Assembly: GCF_051020985.1 (NCBI RefSeq)
Contig: NC_135003.1
Coordinates: 8,859,501 to 8,923,500 of the forward strand
Direction of reading: 5' to 3'
From: Nomia melanderi
Lineage: Eukaryota; Arthropoda; Insecta; Hymenoptera; Halictidae
Length of the DNA stretch: 64,000 bases
Part shown: positions 25,021-36,775 of the stretch, in pieces
Position numbering within the stretch: position 1 is the first letter of the stretch
Layout of the letters: every line of letters begins with the position of its first letter
The notes under the pieces: generated by a model
What the model was told of the DNA's origin: nothing
Seen by the model: only the letters and a program-made list of their open reading frames with translations
Database searches by the model: none
Program-made: the position numbers and the translations under genes

Positions 25021-28000
25021 GAGTGGTATGTGATGTCGGTTCGTAGGAACTGATTTGTTCCGGAATGATCGTTTGGTGGATTTGTGAAGGAATTAAGACG
25101 AGGGTTGATGGTAATTGAAAATTCATGAGTTCATTTAGAGAGTTGGCGAGTTTAGAGGCACTTGTGTTGCTTCGATGAAGAATCGAAGGAATCCAGTGCG
25201 GAAGATATTGGATTATTAATTGTAATAAGAAGGAAATGAATTAAATAAATTGATGGAAATGAAAGGAGAAGATGATAAGCGTATCTCGATAGAAATTAAA
25301 GAAGGAGCACAATGGAGACAGATCCGAAATGTCTGATTTTCAACGTCATAGTAGCTTTCCTTTAATTAGCGTTTGACTATGATAGGCGTAATAATAGGAC
25401 GTTTTATCGACAAGTTAGGCGCTCACGACTCCGAGACTCATGTTTCGAACGGCCGAACGGCCGTGTTTAGCAGTTAGTAGAATAGACACGTCGCCACGCG
25501 TGTTGCCTAATCATCGCGATCTCACTGCGCGGACCATGAGAGTGAATACCTTCTAAATTAGATACACCGGTGAATGCCGGCCACAACTGGAGCCTTCGTT
25601 AGGCACTTGTTCGTCGGATACCAGTAAACCAATACGTCGTTAATGAGACGATGCGAGACCGGTGAATAGGACAAGAATATACACGCGCGATTTTTAAAGA
25701 AACTTGTCCACGACGAAACCGCGCGACGTGCCTGAAGCAGCTAAAGCAAAAGAGAGATTCGTTCGGATCCGAGAAACTCCGATATCCGTCGGAACTCGCA
25801 GGATACCGAGTCTAAAAAAGTAAATATAATTTTATAGACGAAACGTTTAACTCTGCAGATGTCGGGGTGAATAAACGTCGATCGTTAAATCGGCTGGCAA
25901 GTTCGCAGAGATCACTCGGTCGGTCCGATAGGGTATATACCGGGACGGGGTACGGACAAAAGCGAAAAAATAGAAAGAAAGAAGAAAAAAGAGAAATACG
26001 AAATTAATCCTGTTACCGGGCCGGCCGGAAGCAGTTTCGAAAGTGAACGCCAACAAAGCCGATAGAACGTAAAAATTTTCATACGTCGTTCTCCGGGCAG
26101 CCGGAACACGCTCGATCTTATCGCAACGCGATAGCTCTGAAAACGTAAATTGGATCTATTCAAAATTTCATTTTTCCGGCCGGCCGTAAAAACGGGAATA
26201 AATTGAACTACTAAAAGTATTCATGTCTTACCGCTCCACTTTTACAAGTTCACGTCGATGTAACCTTATTACGCGGATTCGGGCCACGGGAATGGGAACG
26301 GGACCGAACGGGGGGTGCAGAGGGAGCGTCGAGGGGATGGGGGACCGCAAATATGTATCATCGTACGATCCGCGGAGAGAACAGCCACTGTTGGGAGAGA
26401 ACGGCCAGATATTTCCGGAATTTATGTTCGATTATTGCCACAATTCGAACCACCTGCCGCGACAAAGCCCCCGTTTAGATTAAGGGTGTCTAATACGCGC
26501 CGGGGCCACGGTAAATTTTGATTGACGCAAAGATTGGCTTGTGACGCGAGTTACCGGTAAACTACAGTTGGATTTGTATTAATCGGCCATTGATATCGGT
26601 GACAGCTACTTTGATATAAGTGTCGTTGAGTCGTGTTGTTCGAATTTTTATTATCAATGTGCAGCTAAGTTATATTGAATTATTCCTGCGTTGATTAATA
26701 GGAAATAAGACAATATGTACATTCCATTGAAAATATTGATTCGTGGAGAGAATGCTAACTATATTTACATATTTTCTAAACGGAATAAATTAAACGAATG
26801 ATAATGAAAAATGTAAGCCTTGTTACTTCCAACATCACTATGACGCCACGGTAAAACGTACAAATTAAAACAGATTCAATCTCAACGAATTTTTGTATTT
26901 ATACAAATTGAATCTAGAATGATTATTATAGATTCAAATGAGCGTAATCCACCAATAAAACATTAATATATAACTCTCGTAATATACAACATTCACCGAT
27001 CACCAGCCGACACCGCTAAAAACCAAGGAATGAATGCGCATCAAAATAAGATTTAATTTCTTAATCAGCCGCGGCACGGTTATTTAGAAAACGAACGGCG
27101 AGTATTGACGCGAAATCAGCGTGTTTCAGCGTAAAGGAGGAGGGGGTCGGGGAAATGACTTTTAATTGCGCTTGATTCGTCCGTGCCAGTTGCGCCGGGG
27201 AAAACGACAATATAATATCGCGACGTAGTTGCTATTTAGAATTAACCAAGCAATCACCGAGGATTTATTTATCGACGGGCAGGCGGTACGTAGACCTCGT
27301 AAAACAGTCGGGGTTAACCTTTTAGGCTAATATGACATATAGGGACGGGAACCGCACTGCTTCACCGCAACGGCGGTTCCGCATACACGCGTGTGCTTTG
27401 TGCAACATGATGGAAACTTTACGTTACACGTTCGTTACACACTGTCTATTGATGCCCGGGCAAACTAAATGAACTGACGGTTCATCGGCGAGCGTTCAAC
27501 CCGCCGCCGTTGCCGGGGCCCCTGATCGTAATAGACAGCATTAGAGATTTATTCGCGGCGGCGATCCTCGGAAATCCGCGAACGGAGAGAGCGAGAACAT
27601 CGGGTTCCCCGAGAATCTCTCCCCTCCCGATGAAAATCCACCAGCTTCGTCTCTCGGCTCGAAATATAACTTTAATGTTAATTCCAAGTCCCCGCCCTCC
27701 TTGCCCCACTCCCGCGACCCACCCCTCTAAACTTCTTGATTGGGTTCGTGCAATGCTCTCGATTCGATTATGCAAAAGTTTATCGCCGGCAATTAATGAC
27801 TTTATTGCTTCTTGGCGAATGAAGCCCCTATTCAATGGCTTCGCAGTATTCGCAATTACAGGTTACAGTTAGCGGAAAGTTCTGTATTAAATATTATACA
27901 CGGTGCGCACGTACAAATGCGATCGTTAAGCGATCTTTATGAATTCTAAAGGAATTTTTAATGGATAAGGCCCCTACGGCGTTTCAACAATGTTGAATGG

Positions 28001-31000
28001 GAATACGATGTTACTGGTTGCTTGGGACAAATGCTCGCTGAGATGGCAAGTTGACAATCGATTCGAGTTTGCGTTAATTCGTTGTGGGGAATGTGGATTC
28101 GCATCGAAATTTGCAGGTTGTGAAATATTCATTCGGGATATGGTAAAATAATGAATTATGTAATTAATGTGTTTAAGTATTCATGAATCTAAAGATCTCT
28201 ATGTGTTTTCTGAAAAAATGTTTTCCTTCAGCAGTGAAAACCGAATGGAGCCAATCGATGGAATGATTACGTTAAAATATATATATAACGCTACGTCGCG
28301 AATAAAGGCATCGGGTACATTTTGTTTCCTTTATGTCACTGAGACATATGCTTTCATTTATTTCATATTCAGTCGAAAAGTAGAACTTTTTAGTTCACCC
28401 CGGTATATTACTATCTGTCGATCGAAGTCAATAGAATGACATTCAATGTTTCTCGCAGGGAGCATCATTTAATTGACAATTTCCGCTTTTTATGAGATTC
28501 GTCGAGGGGACAGAATATCGACAAATGTTCGATGCGTAGATTCGTCGAACGATACAAACGCGATCTTGCTCACCGTAAAGCTATTTCATTCCCGAGAATT
28601 GTTTAGAAACCGGACCACGGATTTCTGTATTTTTTCTGAAAAATAAATTTCATCCAAACGCGAAGGGACTGAACAAATAGCTTCCTGCCCCCCACCCCCC
28701 CGAACTCCCGACCTTTCGCAACTTCGTGAAAAGCCAGTCGATCGAAGGTATGAAAGGTCGCGGCGCGCGAGAGGGAGAAAAAAAAGGTCACGAGGAAACT
28801 ATTGCAATTACGTATATATAAAGTTTGGAAAAAGCTAATCCAATACCTTGATTAATAGAAAGTTCGCCGGAAGTACAGAGCACGGTAATCTAATTCTACA
28901 GTATTAAATCAGAGGGAAGATCTTCGATGTCCTCGGTATACTTTCAAGTGGATTACAACCATGAAATTTCATTTCATCTCGGTTCATAAACGGGAGAGAG
29001 AGAGAAGTTTACCAATGTGTTGCTCGCACTGTTTATTCTTCGTCATGAATAATAAAAAGAACCTGTGCACGAAAGAAAAATGAGAGAAGTTTTATGAATT
29101 ATATTATATTCATCTTTTTTTGGTATTTATTGTTGAAGATATTTCAAAATTGTTCCAATAACATATACGCTTCGAATCAATACTTTATAGAATTATCACA
29201 GTATAAATGCATGAAATGATTCTAATTTGTTATAACCCTTGTATTATTCCGAGTGAATCAAATATCCTTAAAGAGAAGACAATTTTTTATTCAAAATAAC
29301 AATTTTTAGAAATACAGATAATTGAATTTCCACGAGGCAAATGCATTTAATAATTCTATGTTAAATAGACGTCATAGTTAGATAAAAACTATCAGTCACA
29401 TCGTTCGTATAATACGAGAATCTTCGCGCAGCGAAAGTGTCAACGTAATCGCCATTTTAAAGCACCCTCAGGTTGTAAAGTGCTTTATAAAAGCGTCGAA
29501 GACCAATGAGAGGAACAAACGCGATGATCACGCCGTGGCACGGTTAATTAGTATTTGATTGTTGTTATACCGCCGTGGAACAATGACGAACGAGGCTGCG
29601 ACCTGTTTTTTAAAGGCCGTCGTGGATCGTTCGACGGGAAGGTTCCGGTGTGTACCGAGTCTGTTCGCCGTTTCATACACAGCATCAAAAATGAGAGCGA
29701 AGCCGCGGCAGTAATAGAAGATCAGTTTTATGGCATGTTCAGGCATTTCCATATTAAATCACGCTCGGCGGGAACGTGAATGCGGTTATAAAGCCACAAA
29801 GACGGCTCATAAAATATAAAAAACACGAAATTGCACGGGTGTAATTCATGTCCCCGTGTTTCTGACTCGCGAGCCGAATCAAAGGTTACAAAACGTTCCA
29901 CCGCTACCCCCACTTCGACCCGCCTGGTCCACCTGCCGCGCCGAGTAATCTGATTAGACACAATACAAAGATTTACATGGGTCGCGGTCTCTTTGAACGT
30001 GCGCGCCCAAAAAATATTAACGTTTCACAGTGCCATTGCTCGCGCTACGCGTCCCTCGAAACCTAGTTCGCGTTCTTTCGCCCGCCTTCCAGTGAATATT
30101 CAACAGCGCCCAATAAAACCAATTCCCGTTTGCAGCCGTCTTTGAATAAGGAAGATTTCGTCGCGCAGAGGATTGGTGCGGGGGTTTCATTGTAAAACTG
30201 CTAATTACGCGTATTGGTCAACCAGCAGAATGAAAGTTTTGAGGTAACTGAATGGATTTTTATTCACGCGATGTTGCGTTATTTTTATTTAGCTTCGGAT
30301 CTTTAAATCAGTTCGCGAAACTTGGAATATGTAGGAAAATTTATAGGAAAATCGTAATTTTATAGGCTATTGTCAAATCGCTTTGGAAGTAATTGAGAAA
30401 GTTCTAAGTATTTGTATCATTAAGTAAATTCATGGTTTTCTAATGTTATATTAATTAATGCTTCTTAAACGTGGACTTAAAATGTATGTCGCGTCGTTTC
30501 AAATTCGCCTACCACATTGAATTTTTTATCGGACTATTTAAATCCAGTTATTCGCGAATGCCGATGGCGTTTATATGTTCGAGAAATATGAGAAAAAATT
30601 TAATCGACCGTATCAGAGAATTTGTTATACATACTTGTATAGGATTGGAACAACATGGGCCAGACAATGTTTCCGCTGTTTATTGAGTGGTTAAACGCGG
30701 CCGTCTTGCTCCCCCACCTACTCGGTTAAATATTCGCATGTTGTAACAAAATAAATGCCCGTTTACGCCGTGTTGTTTCGAAAGCGGAACAAACATTTTA
30801 TGACATCCAAAACAATAAAAGTAGAGGAGCGTGCTTTTAATATTCCTCGCTTAACAATTACTCGACACCTGTACGCGAAAAAAATATATGTATAAAAACA
30901 TGTATACATACAGAAAATAAATATTTCCCTCGCGGTTGAACGTTACACTGGCACTCAATTTAAACCCATCGAATTAAAATAAATTGACGTCAACCAATTG

Positions 31001-31178
31001 CAATCCGTCGCAAAAGTGTCTTTCAAATGACAGTAATCTATTTCCTCCAATTTAAAAATCTAATCCTATAACATCTCACTCCACTTCTCTGTGACACCCA
31101 GACTCCTCAAGCAATGCAATCTAAAATCATCAAATAAACGAATTTCCGAAAAACACAATCTCACATCTTACGCGTTGC
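25021..31178. other. Non-coding block
   Basis: GC-rich patches at 25440-26520, 27060-27880 and 28480-28780 alternate with AT-rich DNA. Frames such as 27482-27872 are open on both strands and unrecognised. The + frame at 29555-29779 (74 codons) has a balanced composition but is matched by a minus frame over the same DNA. A consensus TATA-like TATAAAAG lies at 29486-29493 with no initiator where one would be expected. No RNA gene or repeat family was recognised. Confidence 0.5.
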
Positions 31179-31260
31179 TTAACACGTTAAGTGCCACGTC
31201 AGACATTGACGCCGTAAGAATGCTGATACTATTCCGGGAGTTGTGATGCCAAATAATTAA
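31179..31260 (+). mobile_element. One-ended relative of the TTAA MITE family
   Basis: It begins TTAACACGTTAAGTGCC and carries GATACTATTCC 46 bases in. The MITE at 60970 begins TTAACCAGTTAACTGTG and has GATACTAATTC 53 bases in; the one at 35067 has GATACT 45 bases in. The sequence TTGTGATGC just inside also recalls AATGTGATGC in the 35067 copy. No right terminus was found near the expected ~31428, so this copy seems truncated or too diverged to see. Confidence 0.35.
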
Positions 31261-34200
31261 TAATTATACCTACTTTTTTTCTAGACACGAATAAATATTG
31301 TGTAAAACCTTCAAGACATCTATACCTAACAATTTCAATTCTCAGAATACCCTGGTAATTCCATGAAATTTCCCTTCACAAACGATTATCGTCCCACCGC
31401 CAATTCTCACTAAATCAATCGCACACCGATGCCCCGCACTCGGTCACACGGAAACGAGGCGATCGTTCGACGGCAACAATGAAACGCTGAAACGAAAAAT
31501 CCCTCTTATCTCTCGGCGGACATCCCTCGCGACAGTTGGTGCTCGCGGACAAGCTGTCCATCAATTTTCCCCCGATCGTTCGGAAAGCCGTCGCGTGGAT
31601 CGTTCAGCGGCTGACCCGAAATAATTGAAAATAACCCAAAAAACCGCGTGCTAACAGCACGCTCGACGGCTCGTGCGCGCGCGCGTGAGCGAGCGAGCGG
31701 GCGCGGTCCCGCGGCACGATCTGCGAGGCCTAATTTATATGTTAATTCAACGGGGCAAACGATTCCCGGAATGGTTCGAGGTAATACGAGGATCGGACTC
31801 GATCTGCCCCGTCCGTCTCGCCTCTGCCCTTCGTTATCGATCTCCGACGAGAAGTTTCCGCGGCGGACTGATGAGATACAGGCCCGACGCGCGCGGATCA
31901 CGCTGGGCCGCCGGCACATGGGAAATTCTGGTAATCCGGTAATCATTACTTGTAGGACACCACTCAGACATGCATGAAACGCCGGCCGAGGGAAAAAATG
32001 ACGAGCCCACATGACTCCAGCCGAGTAATACGATGCGTCTCCTATCGATCGTTCACCCTTTTCTTGTTTTTCTTTTTTTCTTTTTTTTGTTCAAACCCTC
32101 GATCCACGAGCTCCCGAGGATCAGTTATTCGGAATATGCGTTACCAATCCCCTCTCCCCACATTTCATCCCTTCCCGATTTTTTCCCCTTTCGCTTCCCT
32201 CTCGCTCTTCCTGTCTTCTCTTCTTTTTTCGAACGAGTTTTTTGTTACACGTCACCGCGGCCCGGTCTAGAAGAGAATAGTATGATACTTTGATGCGAGG
32301 TGACGCACGCTTCGAGTTTTGCTACACTGGAAACAAATTTTCCCGATGTTGTTTTATAACGACGGATTTCGACGCACCGCCGTTTGTTCGCGCCCAGCTT
32401 TGCGCGCGGATATTTGTCCCTTCTGGTACTCTTTTTTTTTTGGAGGTACCTCGTGTCTCTTTCTCTTTTCGTTTGTTTCTGTCTACCTTTTTGTTCCGGT
32501 CGTTCTCTTTCTTTTCGTCGTTTGTTTTTCAATGGAAAATGGAGTCTTAACGTAGCGTGGGTTGGTCGCGCGCGGAAAGAAATTCGTAATTCTTGGTATT
32601 TTTGATTAATGATCCTGTTGTTACGATGGAATAAGAGTTATTAAAATTGCAAATTTATTTTTAGCGATAGAAATTAAATTCATGATTTAAAATGTAGATA
32701 GTCCTGATTATAAATATCGTATTTTTAAACGAGATAGGTGTACCAAGAAAAAGGAGGAATAATTCTGAATCCTTTTTATTATCATTGCATTACGCAAACC
32801 TCTCTTCGACAATAAACTACGTAATTATCCGAACACCTCGTAAGTGCACACATGACGGAATATTGGATACTATGTAGCGGTGTATGCTGGATCGAAGCGT
32901 TCCGCTTTTAAACAGCTTTTGTCGCAAGGAAATCCCTAATTTCGCGTGATCACCCGTGCAAGGGATGAACGTATTAATGCCCGTAGCCCCGATCGAAATT
33001 GGGACAGCAACGGTAATAACTCGGAAATTAGAATGCCGACCGAATAGGATTATAAATTTAAATCACGGATCATATAGTAATTAATTTCGAATTACGCCCG
33101 CCGCGGACCGTGTGCGCGCCGACTAAATTAATTTGTAATTAGCAATTATACCCGTGTTTGCCATTAACAATGGAATTAATCATTAATTGCGCGTAATTTA
33201 ACAAATAAAGTCGATGATCCGGCCGGCCTCTATCAGAAAACCCGACGGCAGTCCTCTCAGCGAATTATTTTTAATTCGGTCGTGTTAGTACGTCGACGAT
33301 AGTAATTTCGATCACTCACGTACGATTCATTCCTCATAGCGGTCACTGTTTCGGAAAGGCCTATTAGTGGCTGACTGGTACGGTCGTGGATCAAATGATG
33401 AAAACGACATTCCAGTTTAGCGGTTGTTCCTGCTCGCAACAGCTCACGGGGAAAAGAGTTATTATGGTTACCTTTTATTGTTTCCTTTGGACGTGACTCG
33501 ATCTCCTAATAAACCCGCGCTTAATCTTCTTATATACTGTCATTGGCGAAGCCCACGTAATTGTTAATTCTGATAATTTCATCAAATTGTTCTCCCTTTC
33601 AATAGAAGAAGTTTCACGTTTTTAATTAAATATAATCAAAACAATTGTATTACTCGATTCTATTCAACTTTGAATTTTTTAATTAAATATGATATATCTT
33701 TTTGCCACGAAAGTAGCGTCAGTTGTGAAAAATATTTATCATCTTTCTCGAGATTTCTCGCGATCTTTTCCACTTACGTGTCACGCGCGGAATTCCAATA
33801 AATCCATTCGCAAGAGCTAAAGTCATTAAATGCCTCGAGCTCGCAGAAATCATTTACAATAATGAAAACTGGCGCGGGAGGATGCGGCAATAAATAAAGC
33901 GCGATGAAAGATGCGTCGGACGGGCGGAAATAAAACAAGCAACGCGCGCGGTCGAATGAAGACAATTAAAAAATGAAATACGGCGGGTGCGCGCGCGTGC
34001 GGGGATCCTTCATGGATGACGAAAAATTTCAATTGGAGTAATTCTGCTAATTGAGCGGGGAGCGAGGCGCGACCGCGGGAGCAACCGTAAGAACACCCAG
34101 CGTCGTTTCCTTCTTTAAAAATGGATACGAACAGATATAAAGTGCAGCGGTGGGGAAAGGGGTGGCGGTTCGCGAACGAAATGGGAAAATTTCAATGCAT

Positions 34201-35066
34201 CGCGCTCGTTCCGCGCGGCACAACAACAAAAGCTTACGGCCCCGCGCCCTTTTTTTATATTTTTCAATTCAATTACTTTCTATACGATCCTATGGAAACG
34301 CGGGCTCCGGGAGTGCGGAGGCGGGCGCAATAATGAAAATCTGTAATAATAATGCAGGCATAAATATCGTAAATTTCGTTGCGCGCCCCGTTCGGTTTGC
34401 ATTACGGACAGCGATATTCGATGCATTGAATTTTTCGAGATTCAATTACAGCAACAAATGGTACGCCGCCTCGCAGAAAAAAGCCTGTGTAATTGGGATG
34501 ATTAATTTTTAATCGATGCCCCCGCACGCGCGCGGGTTGCGGGGCAGTGCCGCATTGTTTTTCCGCATCATCGCGACGGTGCGGCGGCCCGGCCGCTGCC
34601 GCCGCGCGCTTCAATTAGCGTTGATTATTTTTCCGCAGGATACAATGCCGCTTTTCATCAGTTTATTAATATTTTTTTTAAAGTTGCTCCCCCGACACAC
34701 GTTTAACGGTATTTCCCCTCCCCCGCCTATGGATTTTCAATAGACCGTGGCTAAATACGCGGAGTGATACGTTGGCCGGGCGCGAAATTAAAACGCATTC
34801 ACGGGGCTCGCTTGCGCGCGGGCGCGTCGGTTATTTTAAAAAATTAAATTCCTCTATTCTGCTGGTCGCGTTCGGCCGCGTTAAATCGCTTAATTAAAAT
34901 TCCCCCCGGAGCACTGAACAGGCGAAAACAAGCTAAATATCGAAACCCCGGAGTCGAACGAATTCTGCGGACGAAACCGGGTCGGGTTCAAGGGAACTTC
35001 CTTGCCTCGAGAATTAGAAAAATCCGTTGCTACTTTTTCAACCTTGTTCCAATAATCTTCATACCC
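31261..35066. other. Non-coding block with G+C-rich and pyrimidine-rich patches
   Basis: Contains the hairpin and CG-alternating DNA near 31650-31700 (separate entry) and a pyrimidine-rich stretch at 32040-32260 and 32420-32540, whose Phe/Ser/Leu-rich translations are artefacts. Homeodomain-rich AT DNA with CCATTAACAATGG (SOX-like AACAATGG) lies at about 33162-33174. A very GC-rich patch lies at 34515-34615. Minus frame 31506-32012 (168 codons) and + frame 34150-34512 have no recognisable domain. Confidence 0.5.
31646..31703. other. Short perfect hairpin followed by alternating CG DNA
   Basis: GCGTGCT-AAC-AGCACGC (31646-31662) is a perfect 7-bp stem with a 3-nt loop. Ten bases later comes CGTGCGCGCGCGCGTG (31672-31687), an alternating purine-pyrimidine run of the kind that can adopt Z-DNA, then GAGCGAGCGAGCGGGCGCGG. 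There is no U-tract or gene context that would make the hairpin a terminator. Confidence 0.4.
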
Positions 35067-35317
35067 TTAATCCCTTGCGTTATGATGTCTTTCACAACTG
35101 TGCTTGACACAGATACTTTATCGATAATGATTACTTATAAACAGATAAAAATGTGATGCTTATTGTATGTCTACGTTTACTCCAGAGCTCAACCCTTGAC
35201 ACCAGAAAAGTAATGTCTAATTTATATTGAAAAACAGTAAATAATATTTAGATTTATTAAACTCAAATGAAAATTTTCACCACGAGTTTGACACTCTATC
35301 GTAAGTCAAGGGGTTAA
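35067..35317. mobile_element. TTAA-flanked MITE, 251 bp (family copy A)
   Basis: The left end is TTAATCCCTTGCGTTATGAT and the right end read inward is TTAACCCCTTGACTTACGAT, matching at 16 of 20 positions, with TTAA at both outer edges (35067-35070 and 35314-35317). The interior is AT-rich with GCTTGACACAGATACT near the left end and ACGAGTTTGACAC near the right end. The last ~45 bases closely match the right end of the copy at 44271-44517. There is no coding capacity. TTAA flanks are the hallmark of piggyBac-type insertion; assignment to that superfamily is inferred from architecture, not from a transposase. Confidence 0.6.
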
Positions 35318-36049
35318 GAACATACCCATAAATCTATTTACAGTATCCGCAAAGTAATACGATTCATAGAAATTCCTATATTCGTATAAGTATAAGAATA
35401 AATAAATATTGTTTCCGTACAACATTCCAAATTTAGTTCAAAGCGGACACGCCCAAACGTAGAAAATCTCTTTTAAATCGATTCCGAAAAAGATCGTGTT
35501 TGCAACGGAGCCGAATCGAACAGTTCATAGATCTCCCCCTCCTGCCGCCATTACCGAACGAAAGATAAACCCCGAACTCACGCGAAAACTCACCGTAAGA
35601 ATAACTCCGAAAAACCGGCGAACCACTACGGCGACAACAATACCCAGGGAGAAGAAAGCAGGGGACGAAGATCTCGATCGGGAATCCTGGAACGTTCGCG
35701 GGACTCGTAACCGGGACCATATCCCTGCTCCTTGTACCCGACGTTGTTCTCTCGAAAATCCCCCAGCCGTATTCTCTAAACGATAAAGACTCCGGTGATA
35801 AACTGCCCCGCGGCACCCTCCTACGTTCCCGAAAAATCGTGCTTTCGACTTGGCCCCGAAAGCGTCCGGCCGCCGGGGAGGGGGTCGGCAGGGTCCGTCG
35901 GTACAGTAGGTGCCGGTAGTACCAGCACCTAATCAAGCAATAACTATTTGTCAGTTCCCGGGCAACCTAAATCCAAGCTAATTCGACATCCGTGTCGGAC
36001 ACAGATTCGCTATCGGGTATCTCTTTCTATCTGGACGACAGCATATTCG
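35318..36049. other. Non-coding block
   Basis: A short AT-rich stretch is followed by GC-rich DNA. The 167-codon minus frame at 35433-35936 is Arg/Ser/Phe-rich with no recognised domain and overlaps an open + frame, so it is treated as a chance ORF. Confidence 0.5.
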
Positions 36050-36395
36050 CATTAGCCAGCCCCGCAACCCACGCTCGATCGGCTCTCTCGACCACCGTCA
36101 GCAGTCTCTCTCTCCTCGCTCTTCCTCACTCCTCCTCCATCGACCGATATTACCCTCCTGTGATACTCCTTCTACCATCGGAGAACTCTCATTCACTCCA
36201 ACCGAATACGCTGTATCCTTCCCCTTACCGTCCCGCCGTACCTCTTTCCGTCCTTTCTTCGCCAGCTCGTCCTACGCCCTCTACCGTTCCCTTCCACGTT
36301 CAACCTCCTCACTCCCTACGCCCTTCTTCGTCGTATACCCTCCTCCTCCTCTGCGTCGGCCTCGCTCTATATATCTGCTGATCCCCCTCTGCCTT
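36050..36395 (+). repeat. Long pyrimidine-rich (CT) tract
   Basis: Over roughly 350 bases the + strand is dominated by C and T in CTC, TCC and CCT order, with few purines. It is irregular rather than a true microsatellite. The + frame at 35992-36381 (Ser/Leu/Pro-rich, GTG start) is a by-product. Such strand-asymmetric tracts can form triplex DNA and often precede splice acceptors. Strong acceptor-like sites do follow at 36753 and 36774. Confidence 0.55.
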
Positions 36396-36717
36396 CTCGT
36401 TGATCTCTGCTCGCTGTCGACTAAGTACGCCATATACCCACGTGCATCACACCATAGGACCAGATCTCGACACGATTAGGGCGGTACTCAATTCGACGTT
36501 TCGTCGATTCGGTCCCTCTTTCTTTTCTCCAACGATCTCTACGCGGCGGACCCCGTATAGAGCCCGGTCCGGTTACGTTTTTCCCGGAGCAGAGCCACCG
36601 TAAATGCGACAACCCTTTCCGTGTGAGCCAGAAACTGCCACTCCCGGAGATCCTCAGACGTCCGACCCCTCGCGGATCGGTCACCCCCTTGGATCCACTG
36701 TTCCACCGATTCGATTG

Positions 36718-36775
36718 TTCCTTTTTTTCCCCTATTCTTTTGCCTCTCTCCAGCGACGCTGCTTTTTTCTCTAGG
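36718..36775 (+). other. Tandem splice-acceptor-like sites
   Basis: CCTTTTTTTCCCCTATTCTT and TTGCCTCTCTCCAG form a consensus polypyrimidine tract plus CAG (36751-36753). A second pyrimidine run with TAG (36772-36774) lies 21 nt downstream. The DNA after them is not visibly coding (TAA and TAG soon follow in the likely frames), so any exon here would be non-coding or UTR. Splicing is an inference. Confidence 0.25.

Noticed and set aside
29486..29493. TATAAAAG boxes (also 18562, 39543 and TATAAAG at 8126)
   Set aside because: Isolated matches with no initiator at the correct spacing and no downstream gene. Expected at this frequency in AT-rich DNA.
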